A stretch of DNA of 64,000 nucleotides, taken from Litomosoides sigmodontis (taxonomy: Eukaryota; Nematoda; Chromadorea; Rhabditida; Onchocercidae). The stretch is taken from positions 6,283,865 through 6,347,864 of the forward strand of contig OY718806.1 of assembly GCA_963070105.1 (NCBI GenBank). The letters run 5' to 3'. Below are positions 26,721 through 40,558 of this stretch, one piece after another. Each line of letters begins with the position of its first letter. Position 1 is the stretch's first letter. The notes beneath the pieces were generated by a model. The model did no database searches. It saw only the letters and a list, made by a program, of their open reading frames with translations, and was not told where the DNA came from. A program made the translations under genes and the position numbers.

Positions 26721-27517
26721 ATAGTTTGTTAACTGTTAAATTATATGAAACATAGCAAAATTGTAATAAAAGTCGAAATGACTGTTCTGATCGTTGGGCA
26801 TGTCTAAAGCCATTGCGTGAGCGAAGGTTGCGCCTGCTCAAAAAAAGCGGAACAGTCAGAAAGCCATAAAACATCAGTTCTCACTTATTCCATATTTGGT
26901 CAGCAAATGAGTCTCACCCATGCACTGCTGTTGTTCGTAAGTTTGATGATTGAGAAATCTCGAAGACATTTTCCTGATTGTGCTTCGTTTTAAAGTAACT
27001 TTTTCAGACGGTTTGATTTATGCGCCAAAATATGTAATAGCTCTTTCTTCTTTTCTTCTCAATCTTTTTCTCTTCTCCAATGTCTGTTATTGTTTTATTC
27101 ACTCTTTTCCAACTCCGTCAATTTGAATAAGCGCTGTGAAACCCCATGTATAAGGTCCCAAGCGGAAGCATACTGTTATTTTTGGGGGTATGCCAAAAAT
27201 GCCTGGTATACTTTTTTGTTACATTTTTGTTAGTGATATATATGTTAGGTGACGTACGCGAAGGAGACTGGAAGGCAGAGGTGGGTCTAGAAAGAAATGG
27301 TTAATTGTCATAATACTTTCAGTGGAATTGGTTCTTTTAAGGCTGTGTTAACTAGGTAAAGTGCGTTTTGCAATCACGAAGTTTTCTGCGTAGGCTTCAT
27401 TTGGTAATTTTTGTTACATTTTCGTGGAGTTCCAAAGAGTTCTTGATCGTTTGACGAGAATATTGTAAAATTTAGAATCAAAGCTTCGTGGGTAAACTTT
27501 TATTGGAAAGCGCATTC
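26721..27517. other. Upstream region of the PHD/SET gene
   Basis: Unique sequence between the end of the 636-bp array and the start codon of the PHD/SET gene. No coding exon is recognised. It presumably holds the promoter and 5' UTR of that gene. Confidence 0.5.
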
Positions 27518-30500
27518 ATGTCTGATACCATCAAGGAAATGGAGGCGAACGAGGGAGATCATCACACAGAGGAAGCACGGAAAGCTGGTGGGTGCTGTTC
27601 TTCCTAGCTCATATCTTATTAGCTTAGTAACTATTCGCCTTCATAATTTTTAGATAATAAGGATTCTTCGGGTAACAAACAGAAAACTACTCCATTATCA
27701 GGGATATCACAGGAAGCTTTACAAACATTCGAAAACAATATGAACAGGTTAGTATTTTTACAGTATGTATGTGCACTACTGGTTATTACATTGTGGAGAC
27801 AGATGCATTGCCAATGCTTTTCAACTTTTTAGGTAGCTTAGTAAATGGACGTTTTAGTGGCAGCCACACTAACTTCTAGTTTAAATGTTGTCGTATGTTA
27901 CGAAAGTTTTACAATTATATTAAAGAATTATAGTTTGGCGTGATGCGCAGAAATAATTCGTTAATATAATTGCAAAACTCTAACGGTGTAGACCACTGGT
28001 TGATGCCGTTCACAAATATTGCCTTAACTGGGAATAACGGCATAGAGTTGGATTGCAATAATCTATTTTTTTTTATTTCTTTGCTGCAGCAGTAATTTTT
28101 CTATCTAATTTCGTTCGTTTTCTTGATGCCATATGAAATAAGCTAATGATTTTTGCATTGTTTATTATTCGGTTAAATGTTAGCTGTTGCTGGAATATTT
28201 TTTTGCTTTTTTGGCCGAACATATTGGTTCCACGTTAATTCATTTTTCTCGTTCTTACAATCTTCATAGACAATGACGAAGCTGAAAGAGGCCTACTGTT
28301 AGCTCTCGGCGTGCAGCACCACGAAGATTCTGTTATACACTGAAAGACCATAAAAAATTTCTGCTTCAGCGATGGGGATGGTGACGGAGATAGTTTTTTA
28401 CTGAAAGAAGTTGCTACTAACGACGAAATTGATTCAAAAGGAAGCGATGATAGTACTGAAGACACAGTTGTTGGTTTGACATACCAGGTATGTATACACA
28501 GTTGACAGGAAGTTAAGCGATGTGGATGAACACTCATCTCGTGTTGCAGAACTTCATTAAGAATAGCAAATTTTGCTGGTAAACAGATATATCATTCCAG
28601 TAATTCGGGGATGTATTGCTACTACATTGTTTTTTGTTTATGTTACTGTGTGCACGCGCGAATTGGTTTGAGTAGAACAGCTCTGCTGTTCCTGTTGACA
28701 TCAGATTAAAATCAACACGGACAATAAAATGAATTAAGCAGAGTTGTAAACAAATGTGCTCAGTAATGAATTGTACGTCAGGAGATGTATTATGTATTCA
28801 AAGAGTGTATTCTGATATCCGGTCATTGTTAATTTCTTATTAGTATCTAATAAGGGGTCTTATTTTACTGAGACTGTTAACCCACTACAAAATAGCAGTC
28901 TATAGATGTATGTTTATCCGAAAAATACAAACAGGATCATAATTATGGAAGACGATCTGGAAGTGTACAGAAAAATGATGGGGAAAGTGGTGAAAAATTT
29001 CCAGTTATTGGTGGACTTGCTTCTTACATTGGTATATTTAGAATTGTTTTATACTTATCACAACTTTTTTCAGTCAGTGGCATTGATTAAGTTATCTTAT
29101 TAGTGATAAATATTCAGGTAATATTTTATTTAGGAGGTGAAGTCAGTAAAGTACCTGTGGGCCGTCACTCTGGGGATGCAAACTTGGGGCACTCTTCAAG
29201 GTAAAATACTATCGTCTTTTTTTCGCATTCAGTTAGATGGATTTTGAGCCCATGCAAAGACACTATACTCTGGACTCAAAACTTGGTAAAGGAAAAAAAA
29301 AACTTCTTCTGTTGATACGAATTTTGAATTGATGTGAATCTTATTATTTTTATAGATCACAGAATTATGAAACACATTATCGAAAGGTCTCAGGAATTGA
29401 CCCACGCACATCTGGTGGAATATATTCTGCTGCTGTGGGTGGATATCCAGCAAATCAGATGCGAAGGCAAGTTTTTATAAATAAGAGAGATGAGTGGGTT
29501 TTGCCATACTGCGGGATTTTATTTTGCCGTTATTAGTTTTTCTTTGCATAGTGAATATGTGTCCCACTAATCCATGCGAAAAGTACAAATATTTGGTGCT
29601 AATATCCGTTTATCTAACTCATTACTTTGGCTATTAATTATTTCTCTTAAGATTGTCTGTTACATCCACTGGGCAGGTATTTTCCCGTCAAACTCCCATT
29701 ACACCTACATCTGCCCAGAATTATCTTGCTCTCCGTCGAGGTTAGTTTTTTTTATTATTTAAAAAAACGATATATATGAGTACTTTCTTTAGACTTTTCA
29801 ACTTCTGTATCTTGAAGTGAAGTTTGTTGGGGAGTATCTTGAATCTGAAGTCATTATGTGTTCTAGAAACAGAAGTAGATTAACAAAGTCTCATTTCTTT
29901 CTGTATTATGCCATATGTCCCAATACATGTTAATAACAGTATGAATGTATTGATTTAAGAACTCAAGCACATAAGCACGATTGATTTAGCAATTTTTTAT
30001 GTCTAAATGGCATTTTTTTATATCATACGTTTTCTATTTATAACATATGTTGTTTATGCAACTACAATATTTCATGTAATCTAAATCAAAAATTATCTTA
30101 GCGATACTTTTAAGGTTTGGGAGTGACTCAGATATCTGCTAATAATCAAAGTGATATATTGTTTCGTTCACGTCATTTTGTCAGTTCCGGTGGAGTAATT
30201 ACACCTTCAGCACCAACGAACAAAGGAGTCCTTCGACCAGCGTAAGTAATCAATATTACCTTCTTTTCGTTTTGGGGTATTTCGATTTTCTTGATCTGGG
30301 AAAACTGGTGTAAATCTCACAGTGAACAATACTGGCGCATGTTTAGACATCCTCTAGTTCCTGCAATATCAGTCTACCAAGGCATGCGTCAAATAATTCC
30401 TACTAGCCGATCGATTTCGGCAAAAACACCTGCGTATGCGACAGCAGTTAATGTAACAGGTGCTGATTCTGAAAGACGTGTTACTGGTGTCGGCTTGGCG

Positions 30501-33500
30501 CCCTTCCTTGTACCATCTCGTAGGCCTCGTCCAGTTATTCGAAGCAGAGGTAAAATTTTTGGAGAAATTAATTTCGCTATTGGAATATTCGTAACAATGT
30601 TATTAATAGCTGAAGATAAGTGTATTAAACTCTCGGTAAATTGAACGGAACTGTCCAAAACACTGCACTTTCATTATCAAAGCACCAACTCACTGCAAGC
30701 GGAGGATCAGCATTATTGTTTTTTACTTAATATGGAGCGTTAAATTGTGTTAATGGTATAGATATACATCGTCATAACTATACATTTTGTATTTTAACGG
30801 CCATTATGAATATTAATGTCTTAACGATATGAATAATATATATGAATATTATGAATATGGATGTCAAAATGAATATTTTAAACCCAAAATTTAAATACGT
30901 TTGTTGTAGCACGAGCATCACGTGAGCCAAATAAAGGAACAGTGGAGAAGCCTGTGGTTACTGACCCTGAGGTGAGCTCGGTTTTGAAACTTCTCTTTAA
31001 TATAATACTTCTTAATGCTTTATTTACATCTTGCTGAGATCACTCGTAGCATGAATATCATATATTGGCGGCAATTGTTCAGATAGACAATACTGTTCAT
31101 GTTGGAGAACAGTCCGACATCATTATTACTTCCCGACAGCGTCTTCCAAAAAGCAAAGCTGGTAATAGTGGAGCTGTCAACCAGCAGAATATCGCGGCGG
31201 AGCCTCTTGAACCATGTCATGTCTCTCGTCTTCAGCATACTGCTGTGCAGGTTGAACTTATGTTTAGTAGTGTTTTTTAACTGATCAGTTTCTAGAAATT
31301 TTACAACCACAGGTGATTTTGGTACACAAACTTTGATGGATTTCTGAAAATCTACTGTTTTAATGTTTATATGAAGACAGTGGTGCGAAAGAAGATGTTG
31401 CATTGCTAATGGCTAGTAATTTAGCAGATTTTAGTTTCTTGTTTAGCTAGTTTCTGTAGGTTGTTGCATATTTGGAATGTTAAAGTACTCTACGGACGGT
31501 AAGTATGCATCCTTTCTTTGTCCAGCGTATCTTAGAGGGCATGAATGAGTTGTTGTGCTGGATTGTTGTTAAATTATTAAACAAGCGAAGACGATTTTTA
31601 TAGTGTGAAGATCCAAATGCTGATTCAGTGGTAGGCATAGTTGTAAATGAAAAGTCGTCTCCGAAAAACGTTCCATATTCCTCTTCGGCTGTTCACTGTA
31701 CAGGAGAACGGGACGCGTCCTCGCAGGTAATTGACAAATTATCGTCCCAAAAGCTTCACTTGTTGCTATGAAAACCAAAAGTTTGACTACTTCAATTGGT
31801 ACTATTAATTGTTACTCTTCGCTTGTTACTGTGATTGTATTCTCTTCTCTTCATACATAGCACTAGTGATCCTCTATGTTTCTAACCCTACATGAAATAA
31901 TTGTATGCATTGTAAACGGCAAACTTTTTAAAATTCCGGAATTTATGACAATAAGGAATTCAATAATCCAGAGCATTTTCTAACATTTTCTTGCAAAGAA
32001 TTTTATTCCATTGCAAATTTTATGGCTTTCTTACACTATTTTAGCAACTTAGTTTTACTTCATTGTTTTCTACGCAGAACTTTCATATCATTATGTTGGT
32101 AAATCTTATTTTTGGAGCGATTTTATTTGCTATTATTTCAGACTGTCTCTGTTGATTCTCACGAACCGATTTATGACAGAGAAGCCTTGAATCGCTGTTC
32201 AGGACACGATATCGAAAAATATGCTGAGGAGCGTTGTGAGGAGTCCGGAAAGGTTGTTTTATTGTGGTATTGCATGGATTTTAGTATATTAAGTTGTGGC
32301 ATGAAGAATATGACACTGTAGGAACATCAGTTCCTTTTACATCTAACTGAATCTAACGCATGTTGAGGGAATCTGAACATTGTAGGAATCATTCGTTGCT
32401 AATTCTCGTCAGCTTACTCGGCAACTCGATTAACTCCAAATACGACAAGTCTTGATAACCTTTTTTGTCTATATGATTTGATTAACTCTCAAAGCGCTGG
32501 AGTATTTTGTCATTTTTTTTTTGTTTATAGCCTCAAATTCGTCATTCTGAAAGCGCTCTCTTCCACAATCCGAAGAAAATGGAGATGGATCGAGTCGCTC
32601 AACAATCAGTAGCACAGTCTGTAGTTTCGGTAATGGGACCGTCCAAGAGACTTCTAGAGGTCTTCTATAAATATTACTTGAAATTATATCGAAAAATTTC
32701 TTTTTGCGGAAATGGATATTGCATTCATTGCAGAGTTCTCCATTCAAAACTGAACTGTCGTAGTCGTAATGATCAAGAGTTGCAATGCATTGAGTTTTAT
32801 CCCCTCTGTAAATTAGTCATTTTCTCCCTCTTTTACCCATTTGTGCGATATAAAATGCAGATAATGGGTCTTAATCGGTGACAGTTAACGTCACCTGGAT
32901 ATGTCACCAGTGTTTATTCCCGCATTCCTTCTCCGAAAAGTGAATTTTATTTACAACAGCAGAAGATATTACAGATAGCATCAGTTGGGACGGAAACACC
33001 CGTATTGCCGTCGGAAGACCGAACAACATGTGGTAATATTCCACCTAACAGTGCAGGTATTCCGTAATTTTTGTCATTTGTTTTTTTTCAGTGTAATCAA
33101 TCTGAATAGTCGGAAGCCGTTGTAAGCTTTTATCTTTGCTGCGGAATAGGACGTCGATTTATGTGATGTAGTTTCATGGTTATTTTTTTGAGGTACTTCG
33201 AAAAAAACCAATCACAAAGCTTCCTCGGTGGAAGATATGTCGACTGGAGAGGAACCATCTGTTTTAAACGGAAAAAAGTGTAATGAGGCTTTGAAGCAGC
33301 TAGTTTCTGTTGCTACGCATTCGTCGATTAGTGGAGCTGAGGAGGAAACGAGCGTAAATGGTATGTTTATTTTATTCGTATAACAAATTTTACACAGTTA
33401 TGAAATCCAATGTAAATTGTTCTGTTAGGTGTCATATTGCACGCACTGATTTTTAGGCAATGGTGATGGAAAAGATATGGAAGATGAAGGGGATCGAATC

Positions 33501-36500
33501 ACCGAAGCAGTCGTGGGTATAGATTCTCCATTAAGCAGCAACAGTGGAGATGATTGGGATGAAGAATACACGACACGTTGTTATTGTGGCTTGGATCATA
33601 ACGACGAATTCATGATACAGTGTGATACGTGCAAGTAACTTTTACCATCCATCGTGTAGAAGACGAAGTGGCATCGTACTTATTTGTATCTTTAACAGAT
33701 CTTGTATTTCTGGAAGGCAATTATGGTTCCAAATGGCAACCTGCAAAGGATAACATTTCAAAAGTACGTGTTTTAGTGTATGGCAACACGGCAAGTGTAT
33801 GGACATTGATCGACGTAGAGTGCCAGATATTTACCAGTGTGAAGAATGTAACCCACGTCAGTTGAAATTTAGCAAAGCTCAGGCACGACAGATGCAGTTG
33901 AAGGTACTTAATAGACAGCGTAGAGAAAAGGAAAAGAAACGACGCCAAAGAGCTAAAGGGCCTCTAAAAAAGAGAATGAAATCAGTAGGTTTGAAAGTCA
34001 TTAATTTGATTCTTGATGATGCTACATTTACTACTTGTTCAAATTTATTTAAGTAGTTTGTACCATGTATAGGATTTTTAGGAAATGAAGAAAGGTAAGA
34101 AAGGTAAGGCAACAGGAAATTCGTCAAACAATTACGTCGAGTGTTTCAAATATGAATATACAAGATCTGTCATGGCATTTTCACGCAAGCACGGGGATAC
34201 GGTATTCTATTTGCCACTTTCTTAGCCAATGCACTTAGAATTTTAATGTCATGTTAGGATGACTGGTTCTCTGGAATGAATTCAACATTATTGGGAGTAT
34301 AACAGGGTAACTTGATCGCACTTAGACTGAATCACTTTCAGGGCGATCCTGCAGTACTGAAAGCATTGCAAAACGACGATGGTGTGGGTGTTATGTATGT
34401 TACGCAGGTATCGATGGGGCTGGTCTCGAAACGTTTTTATCGCGGTGGTGAACCGGTAATATATATTTGTGGACGCATCTCGCTTCCCTGTGAATGTCGT
34501 GGACGAGAAAAGCCAGGATCAATCGTACCTTTTGTCATTTTGTATAGGTAAGTTTATTGTTATTGTATAGTCGTATACAAAGTATCAAAAATTGGAGCTA
34601 AAGCTCTCATTTTATGGATAACTTCCACGTTATGAAAGAGAGATTGTTAGATATTCTGGAGTAGTCTTTAATAAAAATATCAGTGAGCTCTGGAGAAAAG
34701 AACGAAATGGTAAAATTGTATTGCGTCAGATTTATTACATTATATGCGTTATTTTGGCAAGATATAAATACTGATATGTTGGTTTTTAGTGAACTAGTGA
34801 TTGAGGAAAATAGAGACCCTATATCAATTTGTATTGATGCTCGTCGGTTCGGTTCGAAAGCACGATTTGCTCGCACATCTTGTCGACCAAATATCAAGCT
34901 GCAACACTTCTTTTTAAAAGGCAAGCTGCATATCATTGGTGTTGCTGCCGGAAACATCGAACGTGGTGAAGAGGTTAGCATTTATGGTCTTCGATTTCGA
35001 ATTTGTTTTGAAGTAAACCGACACGTTCATGTTTCCACTTCTATTCACTTTGCAGAAGCTAAAGGGAACGCGAAAACTTCTGATTAAACTAATCTTAAGC
35101 GTTTAAGTTGACAGCTGATAAGTGGATTTTGGTGATATATTTAGTATGATTTAGATTACTCTTCCATTTGATTCGGATTACTTCCTGTCAAGGATGAAAC
35201 TTGTTTGCGCCTGTTCAGCAGATGATGAAGATGACTCTGAGGATTGCTTAGTCCGTAACTTTAATCAATCGTTTGAAGAGAAACAAAATCTAGTCAACAC
35301 TACGGTTAGTGAATCTCACGTTAGTTATTTAAGTACCATATCCTACATTACAAGTCCAAGCACAAAAGAAAAGATTGAGATAAATTTCATCGTTCCTTTT
35401 ACTACTGGGAGGGAGTGTTCGAGTTACTTTTATTACTATTACTTGATTCGTTAAATTCGAATTACGTTACTACTAATCAACAAGGACTACGAATGTTGTA
35501 GGTTCCTTTGCTATTGATTTTTCGTACTAATGCAACTGTGGTTTACATTGATTTCTGCGAGGTTCTGTGTTATGAATAGTGTAACAGATCGAAAATTTTG
35601 ACACTATGATAGATCCTTTATCATTCATCAATCGAATGCACGTGAAATCGAAATTGCAGGCTCCAAACACTGCCTCGAATCGAACAGAGACCACTCCCAA
35701 ACATCACTCCAAAAAGCAATGTATGGAATTGAAGGTCGAGAAAGCCCAGGCTGAGATAAAGTCTAGAAGTGTTTCAAGTGGATCTCGGCATTCTCCTATA
35801 ACACTTTTATCCAAAGCAATTGCACCTGATTACAGCAACGAAGCTAATGCAGACGGAAAAATGGAAACAGCTACAGCTGTGACACCTACCACAGAAGATG
35901 AGAATGCAACTAATAAGGATCTGTTAATAGAAAACTCTGTAAAGATGTGCGTCTTTTACTAATGAGACTTTCAATCATTGTTTCATAAGGCATTAAAAGA
36001 CTCTATATAGGATATGAATAGTTATAGAGAAAAATTTTTGAATAGTTATAGCGAAACTTTAAAAAAATTTAAGGAAATTTTTTTTGATGTAATTAATAGA
36101 GTGAAAGAAAGGAATTATGTGTTATGCTTCGCAGACAGTTCTGTACGCAAACTACTTGGAGTGGTTTTTCAAGAAAAGGGTGGATTAAATTGTCAAAAGT
36201 ATCTGGTAGAAAAAAGAGCAAACGGAGACACTAGTTATAGAACTCGAAATAAGGCAAAAAAAAACATGCATAAATGAATTGAAAACTTATGTTATTCCAT
36301 GGAGGATAGAAACACTGGTGGATTATCTAAGAAAAGTTGTTATTAACTTGATCTGCAAGTTCGTTTTGAGTACAATTTGATTGTTGAATTTGGCTTGTTG
36401 TTTTTAGAGAAGTTCTCAAAGTTCTAGAATATTTTTCCAGGGGTTTGATTTATGTGAAGGACACGACAAATGTCAAAAATTTATTGGAAAAAGCACTCAG

Positions 36501-39500
36501 TGTTGAAAGAAGTGTGCAGACAGAGGTATTTTCTTGCATTTTGATTGTACAGTACCATCAATAACGTTTTGAAGTTTATTGTGGACAACTGATGCAGGTG
36601 TTTTTTTTAGGAACAGCATGAAGAGAAAGAGCTGATGGCATTAAATAAAGAATGCGGTGGACAGCCCGTAGAGAACAAAATTATGACGGAAAAATTGAAA
36701 ATGGATAAGGAAGCTGAACTAAGAATTGAAAATGTGCAAAAATCAGGTGCATTAGATGCAAGATCAGTTGTAAAGCAAGTTGGCAGACCCAGAAAGAAAC
36801 GGCGGACTCCTGTTGGTTCAACAGCAGGTAATGCGGCTGATTGGCCAGAGAGAACCGAGGGAAATGAACACATGGTCGCTTCGGGCAGTACAACGAAGAA
36901 GATATGCCATAAAAGAAGGGGCTTGGTAGAAGAGGTTGAAAGCATGAACTATTTGCTTCCCGAGGAGCGCAATAAAACAATGGCAAGCATTTTATTATGG
37001 CTTTTTTAATGTGGGTGTTATTCAGTTGAGAAAAATGTAATTTGGAAGTGATATGTCATGACGATTTGATAGTACTCGAATTACGTTTGTCAGATTCTTT
37101 CGTGATAACTCATGTTATAGTCTCGAGAAGAACGTAAAGTGCTGCATGAGCTTGCATTGTTCGAACGTATGCATCAGCGCGAAACGAAACGGCAGCGACA
37201 TGTCTCTTCCACACGTGGATCAGGAAGTACTGGAAGCGCCAATGGGTCGCCGTCGGAGTCTAAAACAGTTGCAGATAATGCAGGTGGTGGAAAAAATACA
37301 ATGAGCCAGTGAGTTTTACATGAAACTAATGCTTGTATTGTTCGCTACTCATAGTGCTTGTCCAAAGTTGTATTAATGGAAATGGATACAGGAGTAGCTC
37401 AAGAACAAAAAACGCGAAAGGCAGACGGCGTGTGTTAAGCTCTGAAAGTGTTTCAACAGTAGCTATGAAACGGAGTCGTACGATCAGTGAAGGAGCAAAA
37501 TTGAAAGACAAATCTGAAGTAGAGCAAGGTTTGTTTGTTTCCATAATTCATCATAGCAAGGGTTCTATGATAAGTTCAGCATGGTTGTACGTTACGCTTG
37601 CTATATTATTTTGGAAAATTCTGGCTAGATACAAGCTCAAAAACTTTACTAGTATGTTTTTTATCAACTGTTAGCGGACATCACAGTATTTTATAGATTT
37701 TTCAAGTCCTTTCTTTTACCACTTTCACTGCAAGTGCAAGTGTGGAGTATTGAAAAGGTAATGTCATTTTTGCCTCGTACTCAAAGTTCCCTAACTAAAC
37801 TAATGTCAAGATCCAAAGTAAAACCAGTTATATGAGGTATGGAAATTTGTCTATGTTGACAATATCTGGGATATGTTTTTGATTATAAGAAATTTTCGTA
37901 AATCTTTTCACTCTTTGTTAAGTACTCATGATGGAGACAACTTTCACATCTAAAAAGCAGTTGCAGGAGACTGTCTTTTCGTTACTGTGTTGGGCATTCA
38001 TGCTTAGAGAGTTTTGAAAACTTCATTGTTTTCGAATTTTATCGCATTATATGAAAATAGAAGCATTGAAAGGTTTTTGTTTGGGACGAAATGTGCAAAT
38101 TGATTTTTGCAAAATCCTATGATAATGTTTTAAACATTTGAAACTGTAGATGTGGCTGGAAAGGTGGAAGCACAAAAATTGGAAGTGTTTACTGATAGTA
38201 TCACTCTCAGTTGCAAAAGTTCTTTGCCACATGAAAAGCGAGGAATCCAAAATGCAGGTTCCACTCAGCAGTACAATAATACAACTACTACCTGCCCTTC
38301 CAATGAGGAGCGTGTGAAAGACGAGGTAGCATGAACTTGTTGTAATTCCATTGAACGTGTTGGTTTAGCTTGTTTTCCATTTTTTTAGTGTAATAGTAAG
38401 GCAATATTTTTTAGATAGAGCCGTTACCAAAAAGAAAGTGTGCAAACCATGACAACAAAAGTGATTCAGATATGCCAGGGAAAGCTTCGCACAGTTCGTC
38501 TTCCAGTAACAGTGCTCCCTCACTTGCTGTTAAACAAGGCAACTTATTTATGTACATCACTTTCTAGCAACATATTTCCAGTCTCACTTACGGTTTTCAA
38601 TACTTCATCAATTTTCTGTATAATGTACTTTCATAATAGTTCTTTGTTTTTAAAATAAGTTAATGTATATAATCTATTACAGAAGAAATTCGCGTCTTCT
38701 TTCATAAGATGGTTGAAATTGTGGATGTTTGTGGTGTGTCGGATTTTGCACTGGATTTACAAACGTTGGAAGGAGTTCGGTTTCCCTCGACTTCAGTGCA
38801 CGCTGAATGTGATAAAAATCAAATAAAGGTTGCGGCGACTCCTAAGAAAAAGATGTCATTAGATGAATACAAAAAAAGAAAGAATTCCAAAACCATTATG
38901 GATTCGGAGAAGTAAATTTTTTTGTATTAAGAAATGGCAGGGTTTAAAAGATTAGTTGTTGGAATAACACTGATTCTCGAGACTTACTGTATTTTCTGTC
39001 AACTGTTTTTTACATCTGTTAAATCACTTAAAGATTATTGTTGTAGTGAGACGATGTGAAAAGATTACTGTGTATACAAAAAGTTAATGCAGCATAATTG
39101 TATAGGATATCTGCAATCGCTATCGAAAAGAAAACAGAGGACGGTGAACACAAGCCAACACAATTATCTCATTCTTTCATTCCATTAATGAGTGCCGGTG
39201 GAAGTGCTGGGAATCGTACATCACTTCGCCTTGGCGCTCTTCCTGATCCTGTACAGCTTCGGGCAACTCCAACACTTTCAATTGATGATTTGAAACGTCG
39301 TATTTATCGGCGGACGACACCTTCAACTGCAGTAACCTCGAATACTGATGGTATTTCACCTTCTTTCGTGGTGCAGAAGAACGTTTCACATACCTCACCA
39401 GGACAGTGCTTTGAAGTAAGTAACATACTCGTATGTGTCATGTTTCTATACTCTGTGACATATCTGTCAAGTATGTCCTGCGAATGGAGTAATTTGTTTT

Positions 39501-40558
39501 TCCCATTTTGATATGTTTCATACGTGCTTCTGTGCTGTGCTTTGATATGGCAGTGTCATTAACTGGTATCAGTCACTGTTAAAAGGTGTCATTATGTGTT
39601 CAAAAAATTCAGGATCTTCCGAGTAGATAAGGCTGTTTGTGAGGGAGGACTTGTAGAAAAAATGCGAGATTCCCTGATTTTCGTGGTGCACATCCCTTGC
39701 AATTTCTCAGCAGTTTGTGTTTTAAAATATCTACAACTGTCATTTTTTGCTCTTACGGAATCATTTCTTAGTGACCATAGCTTACCTGTAGTGTCTTACT
39801 AACATGAAAATTGCTTTTGGTTTTTATTTCTTGTCTCAAAAAAGGCTTCTACAGTAGCAAACATTCAGTCACAATCTTCCATGTTGTTTACACTTAAGAT
39901 TTAGATTTCATGGTGTTGAATGTAGTCTTGTTATTTCCTAATTTATACAAAAATTTCAGGAAGGCCCAACTTCACATGTACCGTCATCATCATTTCGCAG
40001 AGAACCAACTGCAACCGTGTCCTTCAGTAAAGACAAGAGGCTATCGCTTGAAGAGCGATTGCGCTTGTTACTTGGTTGTGGAGAAGGGTATGCTGATAAG
40101 TGCAGTTCATCTACATCTGCAGCAGCTGTTCCGCCACCACCACCACCACCGCCACCGCCACCACCACCACCACCGCCGCCACCACCACCACCGCCACCGC
40201 CACCACCACCACCACCACCGCCACCACCACCACCATCACTTCCTTTTCCCATTCCGTTTAGAAGTCAAGGTTAGTTAGTGTTCAAATTTTGAGATTTCAT
40301 CTGCAAAAGTTTCATTTAATTGTGCGTATGCAAAAGTTTCATTTAATTGTGTTTATCATAGTAAATTTTCTTAGCTTTTTATCACTGACGGAGTATTTGG
40401 GTTTTCCAGAAATGTCAAAAGTGAAATGTGATCTCTCTGGCGACGTTCATTCGGATATTCCTCTGCCACCACTACCACCACCGACGACTACGCCACCTTG
40501 CAGTCAACTTTATCAACGTTCATATGAAACGCAGGTGTTCGGACCTCGTAGAGGCTGA
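27518..40558 (+). CDS. PHD-finger/SET-domain chromatin protein, KMT2E(MLL5)/SETD5/SET-9/SET-26 family
   Basis: Thirty-three exons join in phase for about 1766 aa: 27518-27587, 27654-27747, 28370-28487, 28935-29031, 29134-29200, 29356-29470, 29677-29740, 30115-30241, 30347-30549, 30910-30971, 31083-31250, 31604-31726, 32142-32252, 32531-32659, 32885-33056, 33193-33360, 33457-33634, 33777-33984, 34082-34201, 34342-34547, 34790-34973, 35155-35304, 35660-35946, 36441-36525, 36611-36982, 37121-37308, 37392-37528, 38150-38325, 38415-38538, 38683-38911, 39106-39415, 39960-40269, 40410-40558. The PHD finger (residues about 671-713) reads RCYCGLDHNDEFMIQCDTC...VWQHGKCMDID...YQCEEC. The SET domain (about 800-978) includes VIYICGRISLPCE, DARRFGSKARFARTSCRPN and GEEITLPFD, then CAC. 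The usual NHS catalytic box is RTS here, as in the MLL5/SETD5 subgroup, whose methyltransferase activity is doubtful. Downstream are a GRPRKKRR AT-hook-like motif near 1160, MSREERK near 1226, MSLDEYKKRK and 35 consecutive prolines near 1672-1706. Exons 25 and 29 end at GC donors. The family reads H3K4me marks and limits chromatin opening. Exon 6-7 and 7-8 junctions and the extreme C-terminus are less certain. Confidence 0.92.
40131..40235 (+). repeat. 35-codon proline tract (CCA/CCG) in exon 32
   Basis: Every codon in the run is CCA or CCG. The other plus frames read as histidine/arginine and the minus strand as poly-glycine; those frames are shadows. Confidence 0.9.

Noticed and set aside
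29462..29680. GC donor (CGAAG/GCAAGT) after exon 6 of the PHD/SET gene
   Set aside because: It matches the GC-AG consensus but puts the following exons out of phase. A weaker GT donor four bases on (CAA/GTTTTT) keeps the frame through exon 8.
39956..40278. Poly-glycine (minus) and poly-histidine (plus) open frames
   Set aside because: Shadow frames of the CCA/CCG proline tract in the PHD/SET gene.
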